64,000 bases of DNA from Methylonatrum sp040877625 (GCA_040877625.1 JBBDNK010000001.1:1-64000), one strand, 5' to 3'. Numbered from the stretch's first letter, positions 52,009 through 60,715 are shown. Numbers and translations are program-made. Notes: generated by a model not told the origin, from the letters alone.

Positions 52009-52649
52009 GCGGGGGTCTCCCCGGCCAGATCATTGCGTTTCAGCCGGATCAGTGTGCGTCGGGTATTCGTGACCTCCTCCAACTCCAACACCTGATCGTA
52101 AGCCTCCTGCGCCTGTTCAACCCTGCCCAGCGCCGCATGCGCGTCGCCACGGCGCTCCAGGTACTGGGATCGATAGCTTCCCATGGAGGGAACATCCAGG
52201 ACGCGCATTGCCTCCTCGTGGGAGTCCGAGGCGATCAACACCTGAGCGAGCCGCAGCCGGGCCATATGTCGGAAAGCGTCCTTGTCGCTGTTATCCACAA
52301 TCCAGCGCAGCGCGCTGGCGGCTTCATCAAGGGCCCCGCGCCCGACATGGTAGTCAGCCAGTTGCAACCCCGCCATCGCTGCGTAGACAAACCGGCCGTG
52401 ATCATCCATGACCACACGCCCCCGTCGATCAACGGTATCGGGGTCAGCGCCCGTCTCTCTGGCATCGATCAGCTGCAAATAGGCAATGGACGCCGATTCC
52501 GCGGCGCGCTCCTGATACGCCCCCCACTGCTGCCAGCCCACCACGCCGGCAACGGCGATCACCGCACCGGCCACCATCGCCTTGCCGTTTTCCTTCAGCC
52601 AGTCGCGAATGACGTCCAGCTGTTCATCATCGGAATTGTAACTTGCCAC
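52005..52649 (-). CDS. yfgM: YfgM-family ancillary translocon TPR protein
   Basis: A 214-residue inner-membrane protein with a short cytoplasmic N-terminus, one transmembrane helix (AMVAGAVIAVAGVVGWQQWG) and a periplasmic TPR-like helical domain (GRVEQAQEAYDQVLELEE). YfgM works at the SecYEG translocon with PpiD. The start is GTG at 52649 because a GAGGAGA sits at the right distance; the frame is open 15 codons further, overlapping hisS. It lies between hisS and bamB as usual. Confidence 0.9.
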   Translation of the reverse strand: MASYNSDDEQLDVIRDWLKENGKAMVAGAVIAVAGVVGWQQWGAYQERAAESASIAYLQLIDARETGADPDTVDRRGRVVMDDHGRFVYAAMAGLQLADYHVGRGALDEAASALRWIVDNSDKDAFRHMARLRLAQVLIASDSHEEAMRVLDVPSMGSYRSQYLERRGDAHAALGRVEQAQEAYDQVLELEEVTNTRRTLIRLKRNDLAGETPA

Positions 52650-52663
52650 CCCTGTCTCCTCGG

Positions 52664-53941
52664 TCAGGCGTCGGTCAGCGCCCGGTCCAGCCACTGGGCC
52701 AGATCGGTTTGCTCGACTGCAATCTGATCTCCGCCGAGGCGGAGATCCTTGATACCGATCGTTCCGGCGTCCACTTCGCCGTCACCCAGCACGAGGGCAA
52801 AGCGGGCACCACTGCGATCGGCACGTTTGAACTGACTTTTGAAACTACCGTCGCCGCAATGCGTCATCAGGCGCAGATCCGGCAAAGCCTGGCGAAGTTG
52901 CTCGGCCAGCACCAGGCCAGCGGCGGCGGCGCGTTCACCCACCAGTACAAGATAGCTGTCCACTACGCGGGCGGGGGGAACCAGCCCTCCCTCCTCCAGT
53001 AAGACGGCCAGTCTTTCCAGCCCCATGGCGAAACCCATGGCCGGCGTCGGACGGCCGCCGATCTGCTCGACCAGACCGTCGTAACGGCCCCCGGCACAAA
53101 CCGTACCCTGGGCCCCAAGCTTCCCCGTGATCCATTCGAACACGGTCCGGCCATAGTAATCGAGCCCACGCACAAGTCGCCGATTGACGGTATAGGCAAC
53201 ACCGGCCCGATCGAGCAAGGCACACAACGAACGGAAATGCGCCCGCGACTCGTCATCCAGGTAAGCCTCAAGGCTGGGAGCGCCGTCAAGCAATGCCTGG
53301 GTGCTCGGCACCTTGCTGTCGAGAATGCGCAGCGGGTTGCTGTCGAGCCGCCGCAAGCTGTCCTCGTCGAGAGCGTCCCGACGCTCGCTCAGCCACGCTA
53401 CCAGTGCTTCCCGATAACATTGGCGGGCCGCCGCCGTACCCAGAGTATTGAGCTGCAACGCAATGTCATCAAGGCCGAGCTCCCGGAACATCCTCGCCGT
53501 CATGAGAATGATCTCGGCGTCGATATCCGGCCCTTCCAGACCGAACACCTCGGCGCCGATCTGATGAAACTGGCGCAGCCGCCCTTTCTGCGGCCGTTCA
53601 TGGCGGAACATGCTGCCCATGTACCAGAGCCGCGGTTGCTGGTTGTGCAGCAACCCGTGCTCAATGCAGGCACGGACGCAGCCGGCCGTGCCCTCGGGCC
53701 GAAGTGTCAGGCTGTCACCGTTGCGATCCTCGAAAGTGTACATTTCCTTCTCGACGATATCCGTCACCTCGCCAATCGAGCGGGCGAACAGGTCCGTCTT
53801 TTCCAGCTGCGGAAGCCGGATTTCCTGATATCCATAGCGTTCCAGCACGCGTTTCAGCACGGACTCCAGATACTGCCAGGCCCGCGCTTGCGCGGGCAAC
53901 GTGTCATTGAAGCCGCGTACACTCTGAATTGTCGTTGCCAA
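52664..53941 (-). CDS. hisS: Histidyl-tRNA synthetase
   Basis: A 425-residue class II synthetase that charges tRNA-His. Motif 2 (LWYMGSMFRHERPQKGR), the HisA signature LVRGLDYYGRTVFEW and the C-terminal anticodon-binding domain (from about 330) are complete. It lies 41 bases after rodZ. In most gammaproteobacteria ispG lies between rodZ and hisS, but here it does not. Confidence 0.96.
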   Translation of the reverse strand: MATTIQSVRGFNDTLPAQARAWQYLESVLKRVLERYGYQEIRLPQLEKTDLFARSIGEVTDIVEKEMYTFEDRNGDSLTLRPEGTAGCVRACIEHGLLHNQQPRLWYMGSMFRHERPQKGRLRQFHQIGAEVFGLEGPDIDAEIILMTARMFRELGLDDIALQLNTLGTAAARQCYREALVAWLSERRDALDEDSLRRLDSNPLRILDSKVPSTQALLDGAPSLEAYLDDESRAHFRSLCALLDRAGVAYTVNRRLVRGLDYYGRTVFEWITGKLGAQGTVCAGGRYDGLVEQIGGRPTPAMGFAMGLERLAVLLEEGGLVPPARVVDSYLVLVGERAAAAGLVLAEQLRQALPDLRLMTHCGDGSFKSQFKRADRSGARFALVLGDGEVDAGTIGIKDLRLGGDQIAVEQTDLAQWLDRALTDA

Positions 53942-53982
53942 TCAACTCTCCCGGGACTGATGGTGCATAAATCAGGGTCTCC

Positions 53983-55005
53983 TTAGCGGGGCACCTGCAG
54001 TCTGGCGACACGCCCGGGCCTGCGAATACCCAGGTCCACGCTTTCTCCGCCATGTTCCAGAGAAACATGATTGGTGTCGCCGATCACGACTGAATAGGGT
54101 GCTCTACCGGAGAGCGTGCGCTCGCCGGTTTCGTCAATCAGGCCGTACAGTAGCGGTTCTCCATCCGCATCGTACACTTCCACCCAGGAAGACCCTGAAA
54201 ATCGCAGCACCAGCGTGTCATCGGCACTCGAAGCCGGTTCCAGATCCTGAGTCTCGGTCACGGGAGCTGGAGCGGAATCGGCTGCCTGCCCATCACCGCT
54301 CTCCGATTCCTCCCCGGCAGACGTCGAGCTACTTCCGCCGCGCTCATCAACCCGACCCTCGGGGGGGCCGGCAAGCTCATCGGTAAACAACGTTTCCGGA
54401 TCCGGCTCCGCCACTTCGGGCAAGGCTTCGTCGGCCACCGGCAGCCCGGGCCCTTCCGCCGTGCCGCGAAGCGAATTATCAGCTCCGGACAGATCGTCAC
54501 CGCGCTCGTCGACCTCGTCGGACAAGGTGATCGGCGCATCCACCGAGCCAATGCTGCGATAGTGCTCGATACCCCAGAAGCCGGACGCAATCGCTGCAAG
54601 TACAGGAAGCCCCCAGAGCATCATCCGTTTCATGCCACGGCTCATGTCCGGCGCCGTCTGCACGGGTTTGATTACGCGCAGCGGAGGAGCGTGCGGTACG
54701 CCATTGCGGCCGTTGAACGATTTGAGAAGTGGTTCGGCGTCCAGCTCCAGTAATCCGGCATAGGCCTTGAGGTAGCCGCGTACGAATATTGCCGGAGGCA
54801 GCGCATCGACGCTGTCCTGCTCCAATTGATCGATGATGGTTTCGGACAACCGCAATGACTCGGCAACGTCTGCCTGGGATAACCCACGCTGTTCACGGGC
54901 TTCACGCAGCCGCCATCCGGGTCCAGGCTCCGGTGTCTGACTTTCGTGGTCCTGATCTCCTGGCGTCGCCCGGGTTTTCTTGTGCAGGTCAGCGTCGTCC
55001 ATCAC
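53983..55005 (-). CDS. rodZ: RodZ-like cell-shape protein
   Basis: A 340-residue membrane protein with an N-terminal cytoplasmic helix-turn-helix domain (about 30-95; QRGLSQADVAESLRLSE, FVRGYLKAYAGLLEL), one transmembrane helix (about 128-147), an acidic low-complexity periplasmic linker and a C-terminal beta domain (DUF4115; LRFSGSSWVEVYDADG). RodZ links MreB to the envelope. It overlaps the end of pilW by 17 bases, and the block order is that of other gammaproteobacteria. Confidence 0.92.
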   Translation of the reverse strand: MMDDADLHKKTRATPGDQDHESQTPEPGPGWRLREAREQRGLSQADVAESLRLSETIIDQLEQDSVDALPPAIFVRGYLKAYAGLLELDAEPLLKSFNGRNGVPHAPPLRVIKPVQTAPDMSRGMKRMMLWGLPVLAAIASGFWGIEHYRSIGSVDAPITLSDEVDERGDDLSGADNSLRGTAEGPGLPVADEALPEVAEPDPETLFTDELAGPPEGRVDERGGSSSTSAGEESESGDGQAADSAPAPVTETQDLEPASSADDTLVLRFSGSSWVEVYDADGEPLLYGLIDETGERTLSGRAPYSVVIGDTNHVSLEHGGESVDLGIRRPGRVARLQVPR

Positions 55006-55750
55006 GTTCCAGTTTCAGGTAATCCCGGGTTTCCTCGGCGTCCGGGAAATCGGCTCGCAGCCTTACCCCGTAACTTGAAACGTCATCCCGGTTTCCGAGT
55101 GCATGTTCGATACGGATTCCGAGCCACAGTGCGGCCGCATCCAGTTCGCCGACTTCGCGGTAGCGCTGAAAGTAGCCACGGGCGGAAAGATGGTCGCCGC
55201 TGTCATGGCGCAGTTCAGCCATCCGCCGCAGCGCCGGCGAGAATCGCGGCGACACTTCCAGCGCCCGGCGCAGATAATCGTCCGCGTCCTCCGTGCGCCC
55301 GGCTCGCAATGCGCACAGCCCGGCGTTGGCCAGGGGCAGTTCGCGACGCTGGTATAACGGATCCTTCAGCGCGATCTCAAACTGCTCATCGGCTTCCCTG
55401 AACCGGTCCCGATTACACAGGAACCGTCCGAAATTGTTGTGATAGGAGGGGTTGCCCGGGTCCAGGCGCACAGCTCTGCGGAAATGGCGCTCCGCGTCGT
55501 CGTACTGCTCCAGGCGATCCTTCAGCACCGCCATCGAGGCGTGCGCTTCAGCATTCGAGCTGTTCTGGTTCACCGCCTTGGTCAGGGCGTCCATGGCCAG
55601 GTTCAGATTATCCTGATGCATATAGCTGATACCCAGCTGGGTATTTGTCTCGGAGGCCTGCACCGAGTCGGAGGAAAAGAGCTTGTCAGGCGTCCCCGCA
55701 CAGCCGACCAGTATATAAACGGAACACAGCAACACCGCCCATACTTTCAT
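54989..55750 (-). CDS. pilW: Type IV pilus biogenesis/stability lipoprotein
   Basis: A 253-residue lipoprotein (lipobox LVGC, Cys17) with about six TPR repeats (YMHQDNLNLAMDALTKAV; NPSYHNNFGRFLC). The PilW/PilF family is the pilotin for PilQ secretin assembly. No other pilus genes are in the window, but the gene is normally located here, between rlmN and rodZ. Its ATG overlaps the rlmN stop. Confidence 0.9.
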   Translation of the reverse strand: MKVWAVLLCSVYILVGCAGTPDKLFSSDSVQASETNTQLGISYMHQDNLNLAMDALTKAVNQNSSNAEAHASMAVLKDRLEQYDDAERHFRRAVRLDPGNPSYHNNFGRFLCNRDRFREADEQFEIALKDPLYQRRELPLANAGLCALRAGRTEDADDYLRRALEVSPRFSPALRRMAELRHDSGDHLSARGYFQRYREVGELDAAALWLGIRIEHALGNRDDVSSYGVRLRADFPDAEETRDYLKLERDGRR

Positions 55751-56886
55751 GGCTGCACTACCTGAGCACGTTGCTGGCGTTTCTGATGACGCCGGGTACG
55801 ATCAGCGACCTTGCCGACCAACTGCCCGCAGGCGCCGTCGATATCGTCACCCCGGGTCTTGCGGGTGGTAGAAACCAGCCCGGCACGGCTGAGGACCATG
55901 CTGAAGGCCCGGATTCGCTCATCGCTTGATCGCTGATACGTCGTACCAGGGAACGGATTAAAAGGAATCAGGTTGATCTTCGACGGAATGTTGCCCAGCA
56001 GCCGCGCCAGTGCGCGCGCATGAGCATCGCTGTCATTGACACCGTCCAGCATCACGTATTCCCAGGTGATGCGGCGATGGGGTTTGTCCGAGATATAGTG
56101 CCTGCAGGCCTTCATCAGCTCCGCCAGCGGATGCTTGCGGTTGATGGGAACCAGTTCGTCGCGCAGGCCGTCTTCCGGTGCGTGCAGCGATACCGCAAGA
56201 CTGATATCGCTTACCTCCGCCAGCTTGTAGAGATAGGGAACCACACCGGATGTGCTGAGAGTGACGCGGCGCTTTGACAGCCCATACGCGTGGTCATCCT
56301 TCATCAACTCCGAAGCCGGCACGACATTCTTGAAGTTGAGCAGGGGCTCGCCCATGCCCATGAACACCACGTTGGTGACCTGCCGCGTCGTGCCCTCTTC
56401 GGCCAGAATCTTGTTGACGTACCAGAGCTGGCCGACGATCTCCGCCGTGGAAAGATTGCGATTGAATCCCTGCACGCCCGTAGAGCAGAAGCTGCATTCC
56501 AGGGCGCAGCCGACCTGAGAGGAAACGCACAGGGTATCCCGTGCCTTTTCCGGGATCAGCACGGTTTCCACCGAGTTGGCGCCATCAAGCTGTAAAAGCC
56601 ACTTACGGGTACCGTCGCTGGAGCGTTGATCCACAACCGCGGTGGGAACGCGAATCTCGGCGACTTCCCTGAGCTTGTCCCGCAGCGACTTGCTCAAGTC
56701 CGTCATCTGATCAAAGTCCGTAACCCGACGGGCATGCACCCACTTCAGTATCTGGGACACGCGAAAGGGTTTCTCGCCCAATTCGGCAAAAAACCCCTCC
56801 AGCGCCCGGCGATCGAGCCCGAGCAAATTGATCCTGCCACTGTCGCCGGCTTGTTCCGCGACGACCTTAACGGGAACAGATTTCAT
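55747..56886 (-). CDS. rlmN: 23S rRNA/tRNA adenine-C2 methyltransferase
   Basis: A 379-residue radical-SAM enzyme methylating A2503 of 23S rRNA and A37 of some tRNAs. The [4Fe-4S] cluster motif is CALECSFCSTG (Cys-x3-Cys-x2-Cys). A GMGEPLLN segment and the later AVSLHAP segment are as in RlmN. The start at 56886 is chosen for an AGGA just upstream; a 22-codon extension into ndk is possible. It overlaps the end of ndk by 20 bases. Confidence 0.94.
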   Translation of the reverse strand: MKSVPVKVVAEQAGDSGRINLLGLDRRALEGFFAELGEKPFRVSQILKWVHARRVTDFDQMTDLSKSLRDKLREVAEIRVPTAVVDQRSSDGTRKWLLQLDGANSVETVLIPEKARDTLCVSSQVGCALECSFCSTGVQGFNRNLSTAEIVGQLWYVNKILAEEGTTRQVTNVVFMGMGEPLLNFKNVVPASELMKDDHAYGLSKRRVTLSTSGVVPYLYKLAEVSDISLAVSLHAPEDGLRDELVPINRKHPLAELMKACRHYISDKPHRRITWEYVMLDGVNDSDAHARALARLLGNIPSKINLIPFNPFPGTTYQRSSDERIRAFSMVLSRAGLVSTTRKTRGDDIDGACGQLVGKVADRTRRHQKRQQRAQVVQP

Positions 56887-57292
56887 GATCCTTGAAGAAA
56901 TAGCTGATCTCCTGCTGCGCGGTTTCAGGCCCGTCGGAGCCGTGCGCGGCATTGGCGTCTATGGATTCGGCAAAATCATGACGGATCGTACCGGCAGCTG
57001 CTTCTTTCGGATTGGTGGCACCCATGATTTCGCGATTCTTGCGAATGGCGTCCTCACCTTCCAGCACCTGGACCATCACCGGACCGGAGATCATGAAGCC
57101 AACCAGATCCTTGAAGAATGGCCGCTCTCGGTGGACGGCGTAGAAGCCCTCGGCCTCCTCCCGGCTGAGCTGGGCCATACGTGCGGCCACGATACGCAAG
57201 CCCGCCGTTTCAAAGCGGTTGTATATGGCGCCAATTACGTTTTTGGCGACAGCATCGGGCTTGATGATGGAAAGGGTGCGTTCTACAGCCAT
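56867..57292 (-). CDS. ndk: Nucleoside diphosphate kinase
   Basis: A 141-residue kinase that equilibrates nucleoside triphosphate pools. It begins MAVERTLSIIKPDAVAKN and contains the phosphorylated His motif in AAAGTIRHDFAESIDANAAHGSD, both normal for Ndk. The start at 57292 gives the family length; an upstream extension of 27 codons is not supported. Confidence 0.95.
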   Translation of the reverse strand: MAVERTLSIIKPDAVAKNVIGAIYNRFETAGLRIVAARMAQLSREEAEGFYAVHRERPFFKDLVGFMISGPVMVQVLEGEDAIRKNREIMGATNPKEAAAGTIRHDFAESIDANAAHGSDGPETAQQEISYFFKDHEICSR

Positions 57293-57444
57293 CCGTATAC
57301 TCCGTCCTGGTCCTGAGAAATGAGGGAATGCATGATGTATCGGCCGCCTGTGATCACGGCTCGAGCGGCGCAAGTCTAACGCGTGGCATTACATCCGGCA
57401 ATTTGCGTGCGGCCGATTCCCTGCCCGGACGGTATTGAGGCTCC

Positions 57445-57482
57445 TTAGGGGCCTCTGATTTATTCCCATGTGGCTTCCCTAG
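57445..57482. repeat. Palindromic element family 1, minimal copy after iscA
   Basis: TTAG, then GGGCCTCTGATTTATTCCC, ATGTGGCTTCC, then CTAG. A further inverted tip GAGGCTCC lies just before the TTAG (57437-57444), as if a second element end abutted it. The right CTAG contains the iscA stop codon. Confidence 0.7.
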
Positions 57483-57802
57483 ACGTTGAAGGATTCACCA
57501 CATCCGCACTGATCCTTGACATTGGGGTTGCGGAAATCCAGCCGCTGGTTCAGTCCATCACGGACGAAATCAACCTCCATACCTTCCAGAAACGGCAGAC
57601 TCTTGGAATCGACCACAACCCTGATCCCGTGCTGCTCGAAAACGTGATCGCCCTCGGCAACTTCGTCCGCGTAGTCCACGGTGTAGGAAAAGCCCGAGCA
57701 CCCGCTGGTACGCACGCCGAGCCTCAGGCTGTCGGCATGGCCTTCACGAAGCGCGCGTGCTCGAACGTGCTGCGCGGCCTTTTCGGTCAGGATGACTGCC
57801 AT
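57479..57802 (-). CDS. iscA: Iron-sulfur cluster assembly protein IscA
   Basis: A 107-residue A-type carrier that holds iron or an Fe-S cluster for transfer. The three conserved cysteines are present (SGCSGFSY, then CGCGESF). Length and the C-terminal DQCGCGESFNV agree with IscA; ErpA is the close alternative. It follows the IscU-like gene by 27 bases. The stop is TAG in a CTAG at the border of a palindromic element. Confidence 0.9.
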   Translation of the reverse strand: MAVILTEKAAQHVRARALREGHADSLRLGVRTSGCSGFSYTVDYADEVAEGDHVFEQHGIRVVVDSKSLPFLEGMEVDFVRDGLNQRLDFRNPNVKDQCGCGESFNV

Positions 57803-57829
57803 AGTCCTACCTCACTTTCAGTTGTTGCC

Positions 57830-58240
57830 TCAATCTCCGGAACCCGCCTGCAGAGCAGCCCGGAAAGCGTCTTCCACAATCACGGCCCGCCCCAGGCGGT
57901 CCGGCGCGAGTTGCAGCGCGCGGCTGATCTGCACAGCGGTAACGGTTGCGACGTCCGATACCGACTTCCCCTGTACTTGGGCTGCCAGCCAGCTCGCCGC
58001 CGCCAGTGTGGACGGACAGCCATACGCTTGCCAACCCACCTCGGTTATCGTGCCGTCCGTACTCAGCCGTAACTGGAACTGGACCAATACCCCCGATTTT
58101 ACAGCACCTGCAATTCCGCTGCAGACCATTCGCATATCGCCGTGCAATTCGCCCGCACAGCGCGGTCGGCGGTAATGATTCAGTACCGCGGCACTGAAAT
58201 CGGACACCATAACCGGACTGTTTGACAAGGCTGTGGTCAC
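57830..58240 (-). CDS. IscU-like scaffold homologue lacking two of three ligand cysteines
   Basis: A protein of about 136 residues that aligns with IscU over its full length (VLNHYRRPR; TDGTITEVGWQAYGCPSTLAA; VEDAFRAAL). Of the Fe-S ligands of IscU, only the central Cys (YGC) remains. The first Cys-Gly-Asp site (normally ACGD) reads VKSG, and the HCS site near the C-terminus reads RAV. Two other cysteines appear near the N-terminus (RPRC, MVCSG). It probably cannot hold a cluster as canonical IscU does. The start is taken as GTG at 58240, with GGGAG nine bases upstream and just after the iscS stop; ATG at 58210 is an alternative. Confidence 0.75.
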   Translation of the reverse strand: MTTALSNSPVMVSDFSAAVLNHYRRPRCAGELHGDMRMVCSGIAGAVKSGVLVQFQLRLSTDGTITEVGWQAYGCPSTLAAASWLAAQVQGKSVSDVATVTAVQISRALQLAPDRLGRAVIVEDAFRAALQAGSGD

Positions 58241-58245
58241 GGCGT

Positions 58246-59466
58246 TCAACTCCCGTGCAGCCCGGCCAGGTCTTCTCCGGCCTGTGCCCTCCGCCACAGT
58301 GGCGACAGTGGCCGCAAGCGGTTCAGGGCCGCGCGGACTATCGTAACCGCCTGGTCAACATCCGCCGCCGACGTCCACCGCCCGAGACCGAACCTGAACG
58401 TGGCCAGTGCGAGGCTGTCGGGGACACCCATCGCCCGCAGCACGTGGGACGGGGCGGGGTTTGCGGAACTGCAGGCCGACCCCGCCGAGAGCGCCAGCGC
58501 GTTCATCTCCAGCGCCAGTGACTCTCCGTGAACACAACCGAATGTCACACTGAGGATATGGGGTGCCAGCTCACCATCACCATTGATCCGCAACGCGCCG
58601 GCGGCCTGCAGCCCCGAACACAGCTGCTCGCGCAGCGCATGCAACCGGGGAATGTCCGCTCCGTACTCTGCACTAGCAACCGCGAAGGCCTCTCCCATTC
58701 CCACGATCTGGTGGACAGGCAGTGTACCCGATCGATAACCCTTCTCCTGACCTCCGCCATACATCAGTGGCTCAAGGCGCAGACGTGGACGGGGCCGCAC
58801 CCAAAGCGCGCCGATGCCCTTCGGGCCATAGAGCTTGTGTGCGGACACCGACAACAAGTCCACGCCCCATTCCGCCGCGCGGATCGGACAGCGACCGGCC
58901 GATTGCGCGGCGTCGACATGCAACATTGTGGCCCGGTCCCGGAGCAAATCAGCGACCGTGGGAATATCCTGCATCACGCCGATTTCATTGTTCACGTGCA
59001 TGAGGGAAACCAGCACGGTGTCGTCCCGCAGCGCCGCCGCGACCTGCTCCGGGTGCACGCGACCCTGCGCATCCGGCTCCAGCAACGTGACCTCGGCGCC
59101 CTCGCGGGTCAGCCTTGCGCAGGCTTCGAGCACCGCACTGTGCTCGGTTCGGGAGCTGATCAGATGCCGCCCCCTGCCCCGATCCATTGCAAACCGCACC
59201 GCGCCCAGTATGGCGAGGTTGTTCGCCTCGGTGGCACCGGAGGTGAATACGACACCGGCGGGATCCGCTCCCACCAGCTCGGCCACTCTGACTCGGGCGG
59301 CCTCCACGGCGGCAGCCGCCTCATGGCCGTAGACATGGCCCGCCGACGACGGATTGCCGAATCCGGCATCCTGCCGCATCCATGGCAGCATGGCATCAAG
59401 CACCCGCGGATCAAGCGGCGTGGTCGCCGCGTAATCCAGGTACAGGGGCCGGGCATCAGCCTTCAC
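58246..59466 (-). CDS. iscS: Cysteine desulfurase
   Basis: A 406-residue PLP enzyme that takes sulfur from cysteine. It begins with the typical LYLDYAATTPLDP; the PLP lysine is in VSAHKLYGPKG and the persulfide cysteine in ALSAGSACSSANP. Compared with E. coli IscS (404 residues) the length is normal. The start is GTG at 59466, eleven bases inside the end of cysE, with GGAG seven bases upstream. The upstream iscR regulator gene is absent. The IscU-like and IscA genes follow, so this is the iscSUA part of an isc operon. Confidence 0.9.
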   Translation of the reverse strand: MKADARPLYLDYAATTPLDPRVLDAMLPWMRQDAGFGNPSSAGHVYGHEAAAAVEAARVRVAELVGADPAGVVFTSGATEANNLAILGAVRFAMDRGRGRHLISSRTEHSAVLEACARLTREGAEVTLLEPDAQGRVHPEQVAAALRDDTVLVSLMHVNNEIGVMQDIPTVADLLRDRATMLHVDAAQSAGRCPIRAAEWGVDLLSVSAHKLYGPKGIGALWVRPRPRLRLEPLMYGGGQEKGYRSGTLPVHQIVGMGEAFAVASAEYGADIPRLHALREQLCSGLQAAGALRINGDGELAPHILSVTFGCVHGESLALEMNALALSAGSACSSANPAPSHVLRAMGVPDSLALATFRFGLGRWTSAADVDQAVTIVRAALNRLRPLSPLWRRAQAGEDLAGLHGS

Positions 59467-60265
59467 GTGCCTTCTCCGGCACGTCCGCCGTTGTGGATTC
59501 TTCCTTGTGTTTCGGGCCGTGGCCGTTCTCCATTTCGCAGCCCGCGATGTCCGGAAGATCCACCTCGCCAAACTTGCCCCCGAGCTGTCGAATAGCCCTG
59601 CACATTTCCTTGAGCTGCTCATCCGTGGCATGGATATGGTCAAGCATGGAGTTGATGGCATTGCTGACCGGATCCGGCATATCGGTCTGACCGTAGGCAT
59701 CGAAACCGATTTTGCGCGCCACCTCTTCCCGTTGTGGCGTCAGGCCCATGGGCCGACGGCCGGCCACCCTGGCGGGAATGCCCACCATGGTCGCCGCTTC
59801 CGGCACATCCTTCAGCACAACCGCGTTGGAACCGATGCGGGCACCATTGCCGACAAACACCGGGCCGAGCACCTTGGCTCCCGCACCCACGACGACGTCA
59901 TTGCCAAGGGTCGGATGGCGCTTGCCCTTGTCCAGACTGGTGCCACCGAGGGTAACGCCGTGATAGAGGGTCACGTCATCACCGATCTCGGCGGTTTCGC
60001 CGATGACCACACCCATGCCGTGATCAATGAAAAAGCGCCGACCAATGCTTACCCCTGGGTGAATTTCAATCCCGGTAAGCCAGCGCGCCACGGTTGACAG
60101 GAATCGCGCCAGCCAGCGCAGCCGCCACTGCCAGAGACGGTGGTTGAACCGATGCCAGAGCAGCGCATGCAGGCCGGGGTAGCAGGTGAGCACGTCGAAG
60201 GCGTTACGGGCGGCGGGATCGCGGTCCATGACGGAGCGGATATCTTCACGGAGTCGGTCGAACAT
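59456..60265 (-). CDS. cysE: Serine O-acetyltransferase
   Basis: A 269-residue transferase making O-acetylserine, the precursor of cysteine. An N-terminal helical domain is followed by a left-handed beta-helix of hexapeptide repeats (GIEIHPGVSIGRRFFIDHG; GVVIGETAEIGDDVTLYHG), with catalytic His and Asp in those segments. The C-terminal tail of about 30 residues is acidic and His-containing. Here it stands directly before iscS, where iscR is usually found, and so supplies cysteine for the desulfurase. The start at 60265 is chosen over a 42-codon upstream extension. A long palindromic element lies 140 bases upstream. Confidence 0.92.
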   Translation of the reverse strand: MFDRLREDIRSVMDRDPAARNAFDVLTCYPGLHALLWHRFNHRLWQWRLRWLARFLSTVARWLTGIEIHPGVSIGRRFFIDHGMGVVIGETAEIGDDVTLYHGVTLGGTSLDKGKRHPTLGNDVVVGAGAKVLGPVFVGNGARIGSNAVVLKDVPEAATMVGIPARVAGRRPMGLTPQREEVARKIGFDAYGQTDMPDPVSNAINSMLDHIHATDEQLKEMCRAIRQLGGKFGEVDLPDIAGCEMENGHGPKHKEESTTADVPEKAREG

Positions 60266-60405
60266 GCTGGGGTTTCCTGTCTTTGGTGCTAGAAACGGAC
60301 CGGCGGCCCACGGTCGAGTCAGTTCTGCCCGGAAAGGCGGAACTTGGTACAGCGGCAACATGGACAGGACAGCATGTTCATTGTTCTGCAAGCTCTTCTG
60401 GTTAC

Positions 60406-60676
60406 TTCAGGAGACACTGATCTATTCCCATGGAGCTCTGGCTTTGCAGCATGCCCGTGGGCAAGGCGCGGCTCGCCGGCAATGGCGAGCCCTTGCCAAG
60501 AGGCGCAACGCCGACCACGGGCATGCTGCAAAGCCCCGCAGGGCGGGCCATCCGGGCGCACTGGACTGCGTTGGCGTTCTTGCCAAGGGCGACGGCCATT
60601 GCCCGCGAACGCCGCCTTGCCAGTGCGCCCGGATGGCTCCGCAGAGCACCATGGGAATAGATCAGTGTCTCCTTCA
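60406..60676. repeat. Palindromic element family 1, full-length copy A
   Basis: A 263-base element (60410-60672) flanked by TTCA (60406-60409 and 60673-60676). The ends are near-perfect inverted repeats of about 35 bases (GGAGACACTGATCTATTCCC and its complement). Inside are two large hairpins: A, 60441-60534 (GCTTTGCAGCATGCCCGT and complement), and B, 60547-60637 (GCCATCCGGGCGCACTGG and complement), so single strands would fold as a three-armed structure. It carries no gene and lies between cysE and trmJ. Confidence 0.9.
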
Positions 60677-60715
60677 ATGGTAATGCGTGTGAAGCGCTGC
60701 TTCCAGACGGAAACG

